Below are positions 18,934 through 27,865 of a DNA stretch of 64,000 nt, piece after piece (position 1 is the stretch's first letter; each line of letters begins with the position of its first letter). Where the stretch lies: the NCBI RefSeq assembly GCF_009663145.1, contig NZ_VKHR01000013.1, positions 1-64,000 on the forward strand, given 5' to 3'. The DNA is from Shewanella sp. TC10 (lineage in GTDB: Bacteria > Pseudomonadota > Gammaproteobacteria > Enterobacterales > Shewanellaceae). A program made the translations under genes and the position numbers. The notes under the pieces are model-generated. The model saw only the letters and a program-made list of their open reading frames with translations. It made no database searches and was not told the DNA's origin.

Positions 18934-20715
18934 ATGCAGAAATTATCATTATTATTTAGCTACATAAAAAATACACAAAAATTACCCTCTTTGGCATCAC
19001 TCAATACTGGGCTTATATTAAGTGTTTTTATTTCATTCGCTCTTTTTGCTGATGAAACAACACAAGCCCGAAAAGCGAATGGGCCGCAGCTCTCTAAAGT
19101 TCAAAAAAACTGGTTAGAGAAAGAGTTTCAACCTTCCACGCTATCGTTATCAGAGCAAACGAAGGAGTTGCAATGGTTCCAACAAAAATCTCAGCCCTTT
19201 AAAGGGATGACGATTAGAGTTGTCTCTGAACGTATTAATACCCACCAGTATGAATCTAATATTCTAGCTAAAGCTTTTTTCGACATCACTGGTATTCATG
19301 TTATTCATGAACTCACCAATGAGGATGATGTGCTAAAGAAGTTTTCAGCGCAAGTCATGACTGGACAACGTCTTTATGATGCCTACATCAGTGATAGTGA
19401 TTTAATTGGCAGTCACTTTAGACAACAGCATGTAATATCGATAACCGATCTTATCAATCACCAAGCCAAGGCTTACACGCTACCATCATTAGATTTGAGC
19501 GACTTTATAGGTCTGGCATTTACTACAGGCCCCGATGGAAAAATATATCAGCTACCTGATCAACAATTTGCCAATTTGTATTGGTATCGAAGTGATTGGT
19601 TTGCCAATGCCGATTATCAAAAACAATTTGAAGCTAATTATGGCTATCCTTTAGGGGTGCCACAGAACTGGCAAGCCTATGAAGATATAGCTAATTTTTT
19701 TACAAATGACATAAGCAAAATTGCAGGTGAGAAAGTTTATGGTCACATGGATTATGCTAAGTCAGATCCATCTTTAGGTTGGCGAATTTCTGATGCATGG
19801 TTATCTATGGCCGGAGTCGGTGATAAAGGATTACCGAATGGTCTACCCGTTGATGAATGGGGAATTCGTGTTGAGGATTGCCACCCCGTTGGAGCCAGTG
19901 TTGAACGAGGAGGGGCCTTAAATAGTCCAGCAGCAATTTATGCAATACAAAAATATAAAGACTGGTTAGTAAAATACGCGCCGCCAGAAGCTAGGCAATT
20001 GACTTTTTCCGAGTCAGGCCATTGGGCAGCTAAAGGCAATATTGCCCAGCAAATATTTTGGTATACCGCTTTTGTGCCTGATTTTACTCTAAAGAATTTA
20101 GCGGTTATGAATAAAGATGGTACGCCTAAATGGCGAGTTGCGCCTTCTCCTGTGGGTAAGTATTGGCAGAAAGGGATGAAGTCTGGTTATCAGGACACTG
20201 GTGCTTGGACTTTTTTAAACCATACCCCAGAAAGTAACCAAATCGCTGCATGGCTCTACGCTCAATTTGTTGTCTCTAAAACTGTCTCATTGAAGAAAAC
20301 CTTAGTCGGGTTAACTCCCATCCGCCAGTCAGATTTAGAATCAGACTATATGACTCAGAAAGCGCCATATTTAGGTGGTTTAGTCGAATTTTATCGCAGT
20401 CATGCAAGGGATGTGTGGACACCCACTGGCACCAATGTACCTGATTACCCAGGAATGGCTGGCTATTGGTGGCAAGCAATTAGCCGCATTATTGAAGGGG
20501 AGTTATCTGTATCTGAAGGTATGAATGCCTTAGCAGAGGAAGTTGATCAGCATTTAATTAAATTGCAAGCACAAGACCTAACTTGTGGGCCTAAAGTGAA
20601 TACAAAAAAAGCGTCTTCTTATTGGTTAAATAAACCAGGGGCACCGAAAGCTGCATTGCCCAATAAGGTAAAAGGTAAAACATTACCTTTTGAGGAGGCA
20701 ATTAATGCTTGGTAG
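18934..20715 (+). CDS. extracellular solute-binding protein (family 1 type), without adjacent transporter
   Basis: A 593-residue secreted protein with a long n-region, hydrophobic segment (TGLILSVFISFALFA, ~28-42) and a likely cleavage after it. The rest is a bilobal binding protein: KGMTIRVVSE opens lobe 1, followed by GPDGKIYQLPD, LYWYRSDWF and the end segment WLNKPGAPKAALPNKVKG, which resembles the C-terminus of glycerol/carbohydrate ABC binding proteins of the COG1653 group. No permease or ATPase lies nearby. AGGA five bases before ATG 18934 supports the start. It overlaps the next gene by 11 bp, so the two are co-translated. It could serve a distant transporter or act as a sensor partner. 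Confidence 0.75.
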   Translation: MQKLSLLFSYIKNTQKLPSLASLNTGLILSVFISFALFADETTQARKANGPQLSKVQKNWLEKEFQPSTLSLSEQTKELQWFQQKSQPFKGMTIRVVSERINTHQYESNILAKAFFDITGIHVIHELTNEDDVLKKFSAQVMTGQRLYDAYISDSDLIGSHFRQQHVISITDLINHQAKAYTLPSLDLSDFIGLAFTTGPDGKIYQLPDQQFANLYWYRSDWFANADYQKQFEANYGYPLGVPQNWQAYEDIANFFTNDISKIAGEKVYGHMDYAKSDPSLGWRISDAWLSMAGVGDKGLPNGLPVDEWGIRVEDCHPVGASVERGGALNSPAAIYAIQKYKDWLVKYAPPEARQLTFSESGHWAAKGNIAQQIFWYTAFVPDFTLKNLAVMNKDGTPKWRVAPSPVGKYWQKGMKSGYQDTGAWTFLNHTPESNQIAAWLYAQFVVSKTVSLKKTLVGLTPIRQSDLESDYMTQKAPYLGGLVEFYRSHARDVWTPTGTNVPDYPGMAGYWWQAISRIIEGELSVSEGMNALAEEVDQHLIKLQAQDLTCGPKVNTKKASSYWLNKPGAPKAALPNKVKGKTLPFEEAINAW

Positions 20716-21442
20716 TAAACAGCTTCATTCATTGCTCAGTGCAGTTATTTTTATACTTGTTGGGATCAACTCTGTGATTGCCGAAGAAATTACGGTTTAC
20801 ACCTATCAACATGTTCCATTTGCCGAGCAAACTGACACTAAACACCAAGGTATGATTGTTGATATTATCGACGAGTTATTTTCTAGAGCCGATATTGACT
20901 ACAAGATTATTTTTAATCCGCTAAAACGTGGTTTGACAATGACCGAAAGAAGCAAAAATGTTTGTGTATTGCCTATTGTGCGAACTCAGCAAATAGAGAG
21001 TGAATATCAGTGGGTTGGCCCTGTGCTCATTTCTCGATATGGATTATTTAGCGCCACTAACAGCACAATTCCATTAGTGACACTGCAAGATGCTAAATCA
21101 TTGTCTATCGGTACCTATTTAGGTAGCGGAATAAGTGAATATTTAGCATCTTTTCACTATCAAGTTCAGTTAACAAATGATGATGGGCTAAATATAAAGA
21201 AACTGGAAAGAGGCCGTATCGATCTTTGGGCTGCTGAATTAATCAGTGCGAAGGCATTAATGGAGCAATCTAAAGTCCAGCTAGGTGAACCGGAACTTAT
21301 ATTTCATACTTCTTTACGAGCGATGGCATGTAATAAGTTAATGGATGATGCTAAGCATCGAGCATTAGTTAACGCATTGAATGAAATGTATCAGGATGGA
21401 TTTATGACTAAAATCAACCGTGAGTATGGTGTTTCTCTTTAA
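20705..21442 (+). CDS. periplasmic binding protein, SBP_bac_3-like
   Basis: About 245 residues with a signal peptide (LLSAVIFILVGINSVIA, cleaved near VIAEE). The mature part follows the amino-acid/polar-solute binding fold: TVYTYQHVPFAEQ, GMIVDIIDELF, an Arg-rich strand near LKRGL, and the C-terminal helix ending KINREYGVSL. Similar orphan proteins occur in Shewanella and Vibrio and are annotated only as transporter-substrate-binding. GAGGAGG (20692-20698) precedes the ATG at 20705 by six bases, inside the end of the preceding gene. The pair has no membrane component here. Confidence 0.75.
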   Translation: MLGSKQLHSLLSAVIFILVGINSVIAEEITVYTYQHVPFAEQTDTKHQGMIVDIIDELFSRADIDYKIIFNPLKRGLTMTERSKNVCVLPIVRTQQIESEYQWVGPVLISRYGLFSATNSTIPLVTLQDAKSLSIGTYLGSGISEYLASFHYQVQLTNDDGLNIKKLERGRIDLWAAELISAKALMEQSKVQLGEPELIFHTSLRAMACNKLMDDAKHRALVNALNEMYQDGFMTKINREYGVSL

Positions 21443-21624
21443 TTTTCTCTTATTGCTGCCAATGGTGGCTACAACTAAAGTGCTAGATTCATATCCTTTT
21501 AGTCTATAAAAAGTATCGTCTCAAATATAATTTCTTTAACAAACTATACTTAACATATTCAGCAAGCTCTCAACGGATGAGATATCCGCTGTCAATTCTA
21601 ATGAGCTGTGTTTGGAGGGGTATT

Positions 21625-21930
21625 ATGTCTATGGTGAGTTCTAAAGATTTTGCAAATTGGCTTAAACTGCAGTTTGATCAGTTAGAAACTGGCGTTAGTC
21701 TAACAAGAGAAGATATTAATCAGTTAACTGGGCGACAAGGCTTCTCACTTGTGTTTATCAATGATATTCATTATGAGTTGATGCAGCACGGTATTGCGTT
21801 TGTGACAGACACATACAGGCAGCATTTTTATATGGTGAAAGTGCAGGATAACCCTTGGCGAGATGAATTGGAAAATGCTGGCCACCAGCAAACATTCTCC
21901 AATATTATTTCGATTAATATGTCTCGCTAA
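21625..21930 (+). CDS. small protein of unknown function
   Basis: A 101-residue soluble protein, [16 protein letters not shown] at the start. It is helix-rich and has no signal or membrane segment in this frame. I do not recognise a family. GGAGGGG five bases before ATG 21625 makes this the likely start; an open extension to 21577 lacks an RBS. Its stop codon overlaps the stop of the convergent ddl gene by four bases, leaving no room for a separate terminator. Confidence 0.6.
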   Translation: MSMVSSKDFANWLKLQFDQLETGVSLTREDINQLTGRQGFSLVFINDIHYELMQHGIAFVTDTYRQHFYMVKVQDNPWRDELENAGHQQTFSNIISINMSR

Positions 21931-22928
21931 AGCTGATTTTCGATGTTATCTAATAAGTAATCAGTAAAGTCTTCACCGTGGTTTTGTAGCATTTTAGGAA
22001 ACATCGAAATGGGCGTTGAGCCAGGGAAGGTATTAATTTCGTTCAATAAAATTTCATTTTCATCAGTTAAAAAGAAATCAATTCTTGATAGATGTCTTAA
22101 CTTCATTCCTTTAAATGCTTTAATGGCATAGTCTCTAATTTGTTCCGCTACTTCTTCCGACAGGTTTTGTGCCACGACGTCGGTTCTGGCTTGGCTACTG
22201 GCATTATACTTTTCTTCAAAAGTGTAAAATGTATTGCTGGCGCAAATGATTTCACCGGGCAGTGTAGCAATCACTTCGTTCTTATATTCGTATACCGCAA
22301 CTTCTAATTCGCGAGCAACAATGGTTTTTTCAACCACGACAGAGGGTGCAAAACTGAATGCATCATTCAAAACGTGCTCAACTTGGGCTACATCATCCAC
22401 TTTGTAGCATCCAACAGATGAGCCTTGAGATGCCGCTTTTACAAATACCGAACCCCACTTATTGAGTGCTGTCTGAGTCTGCTCAATGGCATCTTGGTTC
22501 ATATCATTTAGGAAAATATATGGGGTATTTGGGATGCCTAACGCACTAAACCACATTTTAGCGGTGATTTTATTAAAGCAATTACTTGATGCTTCAGACT
22601 CGCAGCCAAAGTAAGGCAGTTGAATAAGGTTGAAATATGACTGAATATCGCCAGTTTCTCCGGGGAACCCGTGAATACAAGGAATGGCATAATCAACAGC
22701 CCAAACAGGCTTAGCTTCATTATCAAAGCGCACTTCACGACGATTGGTTAATTCACAGCGATGTCCGTCTTGATCAAAATAGTGACCATTTGCATCAAGC
22801 TCTAGTCTTAATAAATTAACTTTATTTGACTTGGCTAAAGACGATTCAAAATAGTTTGCAGACATAACTGAAACATCATGTTCAGCGCTGCCGCCACCAC
22901 AAATTAGAAGTACGTTGAAAGTTGTCAT
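21927..22928 (-). CDS. ddl: D-alanine--D-alanine ligase
   Basis: A 333-residue ATP-grasp enzyme making D-Ala-D-Ala for peptidoglycan in the cytoplasm. It shows [18 protein letters not shown] at the N-terminus (family GGxSxEHxVS), [15 protein letters not shown] (~84-98), the ATP-grasp strand [29 protein letters not shown], and the Mg/substrate block [24 protein letters not shown]. It is a stand-alone gene outside the division cluster, where ddlB usually sits, so it is probably the ddlA-like copy. Confidence 0.93.
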   Translation of the reverse strand: MTTFNVLLICGGGSAEHDVSVMSANYFESSLAKSNKVNLLRLELDANGHYFDQDGHRCELTNRREVRFDNEAKPVWAVDYAIPCIHGFPGETGDIQSYFNLIQLPYFGCESEASSNCFNKITAKMWFSALGIPNTPYIFLNDMNQDAIEQTQTALNKWGSVFVKAASQGSSVGCYKVDDVAQVEHVLNDAFSFAPSVVVEKTIVARELEVAVYEYKNEVIATLPGEIICASNTFYTFEEKYNASSQARTDVVAQNLSEEVAEQIRDYAIKAFKGMKLRHLSRIDFFLTDENEILLNEINTFPGSTPISMFPKMLQNHGEDFTDYLLDNIENQL

Positions 22929-23156
22929 AAAGCCCCGAGAGAAGTTGACGATGTAAAACAGTTTAATTCTAGGCTCATGATAATGAACAGGTAAGGTTTA
23001 GTGCAAGAAAGGTTTTAGATAACTGCTTATCTAATCGTCAATATCGCCAATTTAAAATTTAAACCTGCTGGTATGACCGTTTTAGTGAAGTTAGAAGTGG
23101 TGTTTGGGTTAAACGAAGTTGTTTACGTCAACTCAAAATTACGGCATTGAAATCGC

Positions 23157-23192
23157 AGTTGTTTGTTTTCAACTAGTTGTTTGTTCTCAACT
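23157..23192. repeat. 2 x 18-bp tandem repeat
   Basis: Units 23157-23174 and 23175-23192 differ at one base. Each begins AGTTG and ends CAACT, so each unit is itself a small hairpin. Confidence 0.85.
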
Positions 23193-23219
23193 AGCAACAG
23201 CGATTTTAATGGCATTTTC

Positions 23220-23269
23220 CCATAGTTGAACAGAACTATTCAGGCCATAGTTGAACAGACTTATTCAGG
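23220..23269. repeat. 2 x 25-bp tandem repeat
   Basis: Units 23220-23244 and 23245-23269 begin CCATAGTTGAACAGA and end TTCAGG, with two differences. The trailing CTATGG makes an inverted match to the leading CCATAG. Confidence 0.85.
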
Positions 23270-23322
23270 CTATGGTTTTATTCAAACTTTAAAGTTGTTT
23301 TTCTTTTATTCATTGGTGGAAG

Positions 23323-24420
23323 CTACCAACCAATTAAGTAACGACTTTTCTTATTAAATATCTTCTTAATTATTGTGGCAATAAAGTAGGAAATAATAAC
23401 GACAACCATAGTCACAAACAATGTCGTGAGGATATTGCCACTGCCAGCAAGGCCAAATATATCTGGGCTGTTATAAATCATCCACCAAGGTGTGGTGATC
23501 CAAGGGTGAATAAAGTAAATTGCAAAGCTGACTTCGGCTAATTTTTGCAAAGGTTTAATACTGATGTGTTCAAACTTATTCAAAATAGCCAAAATCACAA
23601 AGGTCAGTAAGATTTTTTGTGGCAACATTAAATCAGGCACTGTCATCTCAAGGGCAGCTTTGTTAAGTGTGCCTGCGCCAAACCAATGGGCTTGTGCGAC
23701 TGCCAATGCAATGGCTATCAGTAACATCAGTACCCAATATTTATCAATGAATGGGAACAACTTGTCTCGATGAGCAGAGCCCCAAACCCCAAATAAATAC
23801 ACAGGTAAAAAGTAGAACAAAGACTGGATAGCATTGAGATTTGATTCGGGTCTATGAATAAACATAGCGATAATAAACAGTGGAATAGCAACGATCAGCA
23901 GGTGCTGTCGCTTAATCAAATGCATTACCCAAGGCGATAAGGCAAATAACATCATCCCCATTGGAATATACCAATAGGCGGTAAGAGTTCGGCCGGTGAT
24001 GACATACCAACTTGCTGCAACCGCAGGTTTTTCGATATCGGCATACATAACGTGCATTGCAGGATCAGTCCCTACGGTTAAGTGCCAAAAAATCCAAGGC
24101 AGTGACAGGAGTAAATAAGGTAGGAATACAAACTTGGTTTTACTTTTCATGTATTTCTTATAATCCCAGCGGTGATAAAACACGTGGTGGAATAAAAAAC
24201 CTGAGATAAATACAAAAAATACTGTGCCGTTCATCATTAAGTTAAACCATGCTTTATCGGCTAAGGTTTCAACTTCCCATCCGGCTGGGCGATAACAGTG
24301 GGCCATAACAATAAAAATAATCGCAATACCACGGAAGTGATTAATGCTGTTTAAAAAGCCTTTTTTCTCAGCGGGGTTAATCTTAGGTGTTGCGTTAGTG
24401 GCATTGGTGCTATCTGACAT
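23323..24420 (-). CDS. acyltransferase 3 (OafA/YrhL-like) integral membrane protein
   Basis: A 365-residue polytopic protein with about ten hydrophobic helices. The N-terminal signature LNSINHFRGIAIIFIVMAHCYRP, containing the conserved His and Arg, the segment FVFISGFLFHHVF, and the late AIYFIHPWI identify acyltransferase family 3. Such proteins acylate sugars or lipids of exported glycoconjugates at the inner membrane. No polysaccharide genes are adjacent, so the acceptor is unknown. Confidence 0.88.
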   Translation of the reverse strand: MSDSTNATNATPKINPAEKKGFLNSINHFRGIAIIFIVMAHCYRPAGWEVETLADKAWFNLMMNGTVFFVFISGFLFHHVFYHRWDYKKYMKSKTKFVFLPYLLLSLPWIFWHLTVGTDPAMHVMYADIEKPAVAASWYVITGRTLTAYWYIPMGMMLFALSPWVMHLIKRQHLLIVAIPLFIIAMFIHRPESNLNAIQSLFYFLPVYLFGVWGSAHRDKLFPFIDKYWVLMLLIAIALAVAQAHWFGAGTLNKAALEMTVPDLMLPQKILLTFVILAILNKFEHISIKPLQKLAEVSFAIYFIHPWITTPWWMIYNSPDIFGLAGSGNILTTLFVTMVVVIISYFIATIIKKIFNKKSRYLIGW

Positions 24421-24480
24421 ATTAAGCCTTGATTCTATTATTCTTTAATAAGAAACATCAGTGTTACTCCATTGTGCTTA

Positions 24481-24501
24481 TATTGTTACGAAATAACAAT
24501 A
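24481..24501. promoter_or_regulatory. palindrome upstream of the acyltransferase gene
   Basis: Eight-base arms TATTGTTA and TAACAATA around CGAAA, 61 bp upstream of the acyltransferase start. It could be an operator; the binding protein is unknown. Confidence 0.35.
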
Positions 24502-24574
24502 GTCGAACAGCTTTGTTTGAATCCCCTTAAAGCTAGATTAAACGTATCGAAATATTGACGTTTACGTTAGACCT

Positions 24575-24584
24575 TTGTCGACAA
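24575..24584. promoter_or_regulatory. predicted operator 1 of the prp regulator
   Basis: Perfect palindrome TTGTCGACAA, fitting the GntR/FadR-type pattern TnGT-N-ACnA. It lies 83 bp before the gntR start codon and is repeated with its centre 52 bp further downstream. Confidence 0.65.
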
Positions 24585-24625
24585 TACACTGGTTTTATAT
24601 TGACCAGAGTAAATAATGAGCTTAT

Positions 24626-24637
24626 ATTGTCGACAAT
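24626..24637. promoter_or_regulatory. predicted operator 2 of the prp regulator
   Basis: Perfect palindrome ATTGTCGACAAT, sharing the TTGTCGACAA core of operator 1. It lies 29 bp before the gntR start codon, where a bound repressor would block transcription initiation or early elongation. Confidence 0.65.
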
Positions 24638-24666
24638 AAGTCGAAACAGAGTTCAGTATTATTCCT

Positions 24667-25335
24667 ATGACATTCTTTAATGAACAGCCAATCACCGCCG
24701 CAGACAAGACTTTCTTTGAGTTACGCAAAGATATTGTAGAGGGTGACATCCAAGCTGGGTCAAAATTGAGTGAAACTGAACTGTCGACAAAGTATCAAGT
24801 AAGTCGTGCCATAATTCGTGAAGCCATAAACCGTTTAGAGTCTTGCCATTTGGTTGAGCGTAAGGCAAATATCGGCGCTAGAGTGGTTGCATTAAGCCCT
24901 GAAGGGTTGATTGAACTGTATCAAGTACGTGAATCATTAGAAGGCATGGCGGCAAGATTAGCGGCTAAGAATATGTCAGACAGCGAAATTGCAGCTTTGA
25001 ATTCATTACTCAATCGCCATTTTGATGAAGTGCAGTCAGGCGAGTCATATTATCAAGAAGCAGGTGATGTCGACTTTCACTATCGCATCATATTAGGCAG
25101 TAAAAACAAGCACCTCATCTCTGTACTGATAGATGGTATGTATCATCTTATTCGTATGTATCGAGTTCAATTAGGCATGGCTGGGCCACGTGTCACTACT
25201 GCATTTGATGAACATAAACACATTGTGAAAGCCATTTCTAATCGAGATGAAGAATTAGCCGAAATGCTGATGCGTCGTCACATTATGTATTCTAAAGCCA
25301 ATATTGAAACCAAGCTAGAGACTCAAGGTGCTTAA
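24667..25335 (+). CDS. GntR/FCD-family regulator of the propionate (methylcitrate) genes
   Basis: A 222-residue FadR-subfamily regulator. The N-terminal winged helix (~12-78) has IVEGDIQAGSKLSETELSTKYQ and the recognition helix VSRAIIREAINRL; the FCD effector domain (~85-210) has LYQVRESLEGMAARLAA and metal-ligand-like residues (D in GDVDFHYRI, H in FDEHKHIVKAI). Its position at the head of prpB-prpC-acnD-prpF implies that it senses a pathway intermediate such as 2-methylcitrate or propionyl-CoA. GntR-type rather than sigma54-type control of these genes is known in Shewanella. Two palindromes upstream suggest autoregulation. Confidence 0.85.
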   Translation: MTFFNEQPITAADKTFFELRKDIVEGDIQAGSKLSETELSTKYQVSRAIIREAINRLESCHLVERKANIGARVVALSPEGLIELYQVRESLEGMAARLAAKNMSDSEIAALNSLLNRHFDEVQSGESYYQEAGDVDFHYRIILGSKNKHLISVLIDGMYHLIRMYRVQLGMAGPRVTTAFDEHKHIVKAISNRDEELAEMLMRRHIMYSKANIETKLETQGA

Positions 25336-25390
25336 GGTGCTCAAGGTTCAAATCGGCAGTAAATAACACTTAAACACATAGCTTAATGGC

Positions 25391-25430
25391 AGTTTAAATG
25401 GATTAAATTTCATTTTAATCCATCTAAACT
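25391..25430 (+). other. long stem-loop between gntR and prpB
   Basis: Left arm AGTTTAAATGGATTAAA (25391-25407), six-base loop, right arm 25414-25430: 16 of 17 positions pair. No T-run follows, so it is not a classical terminator. It could stabilise or process the transcript between the regulator and the enzyme genes, or bind a protein as DNA. Confidence 0.7.
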
Positions 25431-25521
25431 AAATCATCACAGAGTTAAGCTATCAAAGAGCTAAGTCATGAAAAAGCTAAGCCATTAATAAAGATAAAAA
25501 CAAATAATAGAGAGGGAAATC

Positions 25522-26400
25522 ATGAGCGCAGGCAAAAAATTCCGTCAAGCACTAGCTGACAACAAACCATTGCAAATTGTTGGGACTATCAATGCTTATG
25601 CAGCAATGATGGCAAAACAAATTGGTCACCAAGCCATTTACTTATCAGGCGGCGGTGTCGCCAACGCCTCTTACGGTTTACCTGATTTAGGCATGACATC
25701 ATTAAATGATGTGATTGTAGATGTACAACGTATCACTTCAGCTTGTGATTTACCCTTAATGGTAGATATCGATACAGGTTGGGGCGGCGCATTTAATATT
25801 GCTAAAACGATACGTGATATGGAAAAAGCCGGTGCAGCAGCTGTGCATATGGAAGATCAAGTTGCGCAAAAGCGTTGTGGTCATCGCCCTAATAAAGAAA
25901 TCGTTTCTACAGAAGAAATGGTCGATCGTATTAAAGCTGCAGTTGATGCGCGCACGGATCCTGACTTTTTCATCATGGCGCGTACAGACTCATTTGCTCA
26001 AGAAGGTTTAGATGCCGCAATCGCTCGTGCAAAAGCTTATGTCGCAGCTGGCGCCGATGGCATATTTGCTGAAGCGGTTAAAACAGAAGAACATTATCGT
26101 GCATTTTCAGAAGCCTTAGACGTACCAATCTTGGCCAACATCACTGAGTTTGGTCAAACAGAATTGTGGAATAAAGAGCAACTAGGTGAGTGGGGTGCTG
26201 ACATGGTGCTTTATCCATTAAGTGCTTTTCGTGCAATGAACAAAGCCGCTGAAAATGTTTACTCTGCCATTTTAAATGACGGTGACCAAAAAGCGGTTGT
26301 CGACACGATGCAAACCCGCATGGATTTATACGATTACTTGGGTTACCACGATTATGAGCAAAAGCTAGATAGCTTATTTGCTGAAGGTAAAAACAAATAA
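25522..26400 (+). CDS. prpB: 2-methylisocitrate lyase PrpB
   Basis: A 292-residue cytoplasmic enzyme splitting 2-methylisocitrate into pyruvate and succinate, the last step of the methylcitrate cycle. The isocitrate-lyase/PEP-mutase superfamily barrel is visible: [18 protein letters not shown], the Mg-binding DIDTGWGG (~79-86), MEDQ, and the catalytic loop KRCGH (~117-121). AGAGGG lies before the ATG. It is the first enzyme gene behind the regulator. Confidence 0.96.
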   Translation: MSAGKKFRQALADNKPLQIVGTINAYAAMMAKQIGHQAIYLSGGGVANASYGLPDLGMTSLNDVIVDVQRITSACDLPLMVDIDTGWGGAFNIAKTIRDMEKAGAAAVHMEDQVAQKRCGHRPNKEIVSTEEMVDRIKAAVDARTDPDFFIMARTDSFAQEGLDAAIARAKAYVAAGADGIFAEAVKTEEHYRAFSEALDVPILANITEFGQTELWNKEQLGEWGADMVLYPLSAFRAMNKAAENVYSAILNDGDQKAVVDTMQTRMDLYDYLGYHDYEQKLDSLFAEGKNK

Positions 26401-26611
26401 CGTTAACAGTCAACGATTAACGACAAGTTAGCTCAATATCATTAAAGGTTCATTTGTCTTTGCTAGAAACGACTTACTTAATACCTGTATTAAAAATAGC
26501 CAAATATTGTTTTGGGACAATATAAGTTTCTAGCAAGCAGATAAGTTATTAATGAGCCAATGACGGCTAAAGTACCCGACAAAAATAAACATAAAAGAAT
26601 AGGACATCATT

Positions 26612-27736
26612 ATGGTAGACAAGAAATTAAGTGGCGCAGGCCTTCGTGGTCAAAGCGCAGGTGAAACGGCATTATGTACTGTGGGTAAATCAGGTTCTGG
26701 TTTAACTTATTGCGGTTATGATGTGGCGGATTTATCTGAAAATGCCACTTTCGAGGAAGTCGCCTACTTATTATTCAACGGTGAACTACCGACCCTAGAT
26801 CAGTTAGAAACTTATAAAGCAGCACTGACAGCGCAACGAGACTTACCACAAGCACTAAAAGAAGTTCTGCAACGTATTCCAGCTGACGCTCATCCAATGG
26901 ATGTGATGCGCACGGGTTGTTCATTTTTAGGTAACCTTGAGCCAGAAGTCGATTTTACAGAGCAAAACACTGCAGCTAATCGTCTGCTTGCTGCTTTCCC
27001 TGCCATCATGTGTTACTGGTATAAATTCTCTCATGAAGGCGTAGAAATTGATTGTGTCACTGATGAAGACACCATTGGCGGTCATTTCTTGAAGCTATTA
27101 CGCGGTGAAACCCCATCAGAGCAGCACCGTAAAGTGATGGACGTATCGTTAATTCTATACGCTGAACATGAGTTCAATGCATCAACCTTTACGGCGCGTG
27201 TATGTGCATCAACGTTATCTGACATGTATTCATGTATTACTGGTGCGATTGGTACGTTACGTGGCCCACTTCATGGCGGCGCAAACGAAGCAGCGATGGA
27301 TATGATCCAACAGTTTACTTCACCAGCTGATGCCAAAACACAAATGGCTGGCATGCTAGAGCGTAAAGAAAAAATCATGGGCTTTGGTCATGCGATTTAC
27401 CGCACTTCAGATCCACGTAACGTGATCATTAAAGCTTGGTCAGAAAAGCTTGCACAAGAGAATGGCGACACTAGCTTGTACGACATTTCAGTGGCGTGTG
27501 AAGAGTTCATGTGGGATACCAAGAAACTCTTCTGTAATGCTGACTTCTTCCATGCCTCTGCGTATCACTTCATGGGCATTCCAACTAAGCTATTCACACC
27601 GATTTTTGTGTGCTCTCGCTTAACAGGTTGGGCTGCACATGTGATGGAGCAACGTTCAAACAACCGTATTATCCGACCAAGTGCTGATTACACTGGGTCT
27701 GAACCACGCACCGTGACGCCAATTAGCGAAAGATAA
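26612..27736 (+). CDS. prpC: 2-methylcitrate synthase PrpC
   Basis: A 374-residue citrate-synthase-family enzyme condensing propionyl-CoA with oxaloacetate. Active-site segments are GPLHGGANEAAM (His near 222) and GFGHAIYRTSDPR (His near 262), with a catalytic Asp in the C-terminal part. The short length and lack of an allosteric N-terminal domain fit PrpC rather than GltA. It lies 211 bp after prpB and is followed by a strong terminator. Confidence 0.95.
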   Translation: MVDKKLSGAGLRGQSAGETALCTVGKSGSGLTYCGYDVADLSENATFEEVAYLLFNGELPTLDQLETYKAALTAQRDLPQALKEVLQRIPADAHPMDVMRTGCSFLGNLEPEVDFTEQNTAANRLLAAFPAIMCYWYKFSHEGVEIDCVTDEDTIGGHFLKLLRGETPSEQHRKVMDVSLILYAEHEFNASTFTARVCASTLSDMYSCITGAIGTLRGPLHGGANEAAMDMIQQFTSPADAKTQMAGMLERKEKIMGFGHAIYRTSDPRNVIIKAWSEKLAQENGDTSLYDISVACEEFMWDTKKLFCNADFFHASAYHFMGIPTKLFTPIFVCSRLTGWAAHVMEQRSNNRIIRPSADYTGSEPRTVTPISER

Positions 27737-27741
27737 ACCTT

Positions 27742-27773
27742 AAAAGGCTAACGACACTGCGTTAGCCTTTTTC
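27742..27773 (+). terminator. rho-independent terminator between prpC and acnD
   Basis: A 12-bp stem AAAAGGCTAACG with CGTTAGCCTTTT (27742-27753, 27760-27771), six-base loop, T-run. It starts six bases after the prpC stop, so acnD must rely on readthrough or its own promoter. Beyond it, GCAAATCTT (27786) and its inverse (27826) form a spaced inverted repeat before acnD. Confidence 0.9.
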
Positions 27774-27865
27774 GTCAATCTTTTAGCAAATCTTTTCGTT
27801 AACTTTTAGCTCCGCTTTGTCACTTAAGATTTGCCTACATAAAACAAATAACAATGGATGTAGTT

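Larger units (their letters stand above)
22929..23322. other. 394-bp intergenic region with two tandem duplications
   Basis: Contains no plausible gene. Two short tandem repeats lie in its 3' half (listed separately) and the rest is AT-rich. It separates ddl (start at 22928) from the 3' end of the acyltransferase gene on the same strand, so it serves as ddl promoter space. Confidence 0.5.

Noticed and set aside
26290..26310. Further GntR operator copies (GTCGACA) inside prpB, napA and ybbA
   Set aside because: They match only the central bases, lack the outer palindrome, and lie in coding sequence where chance matches are expected.
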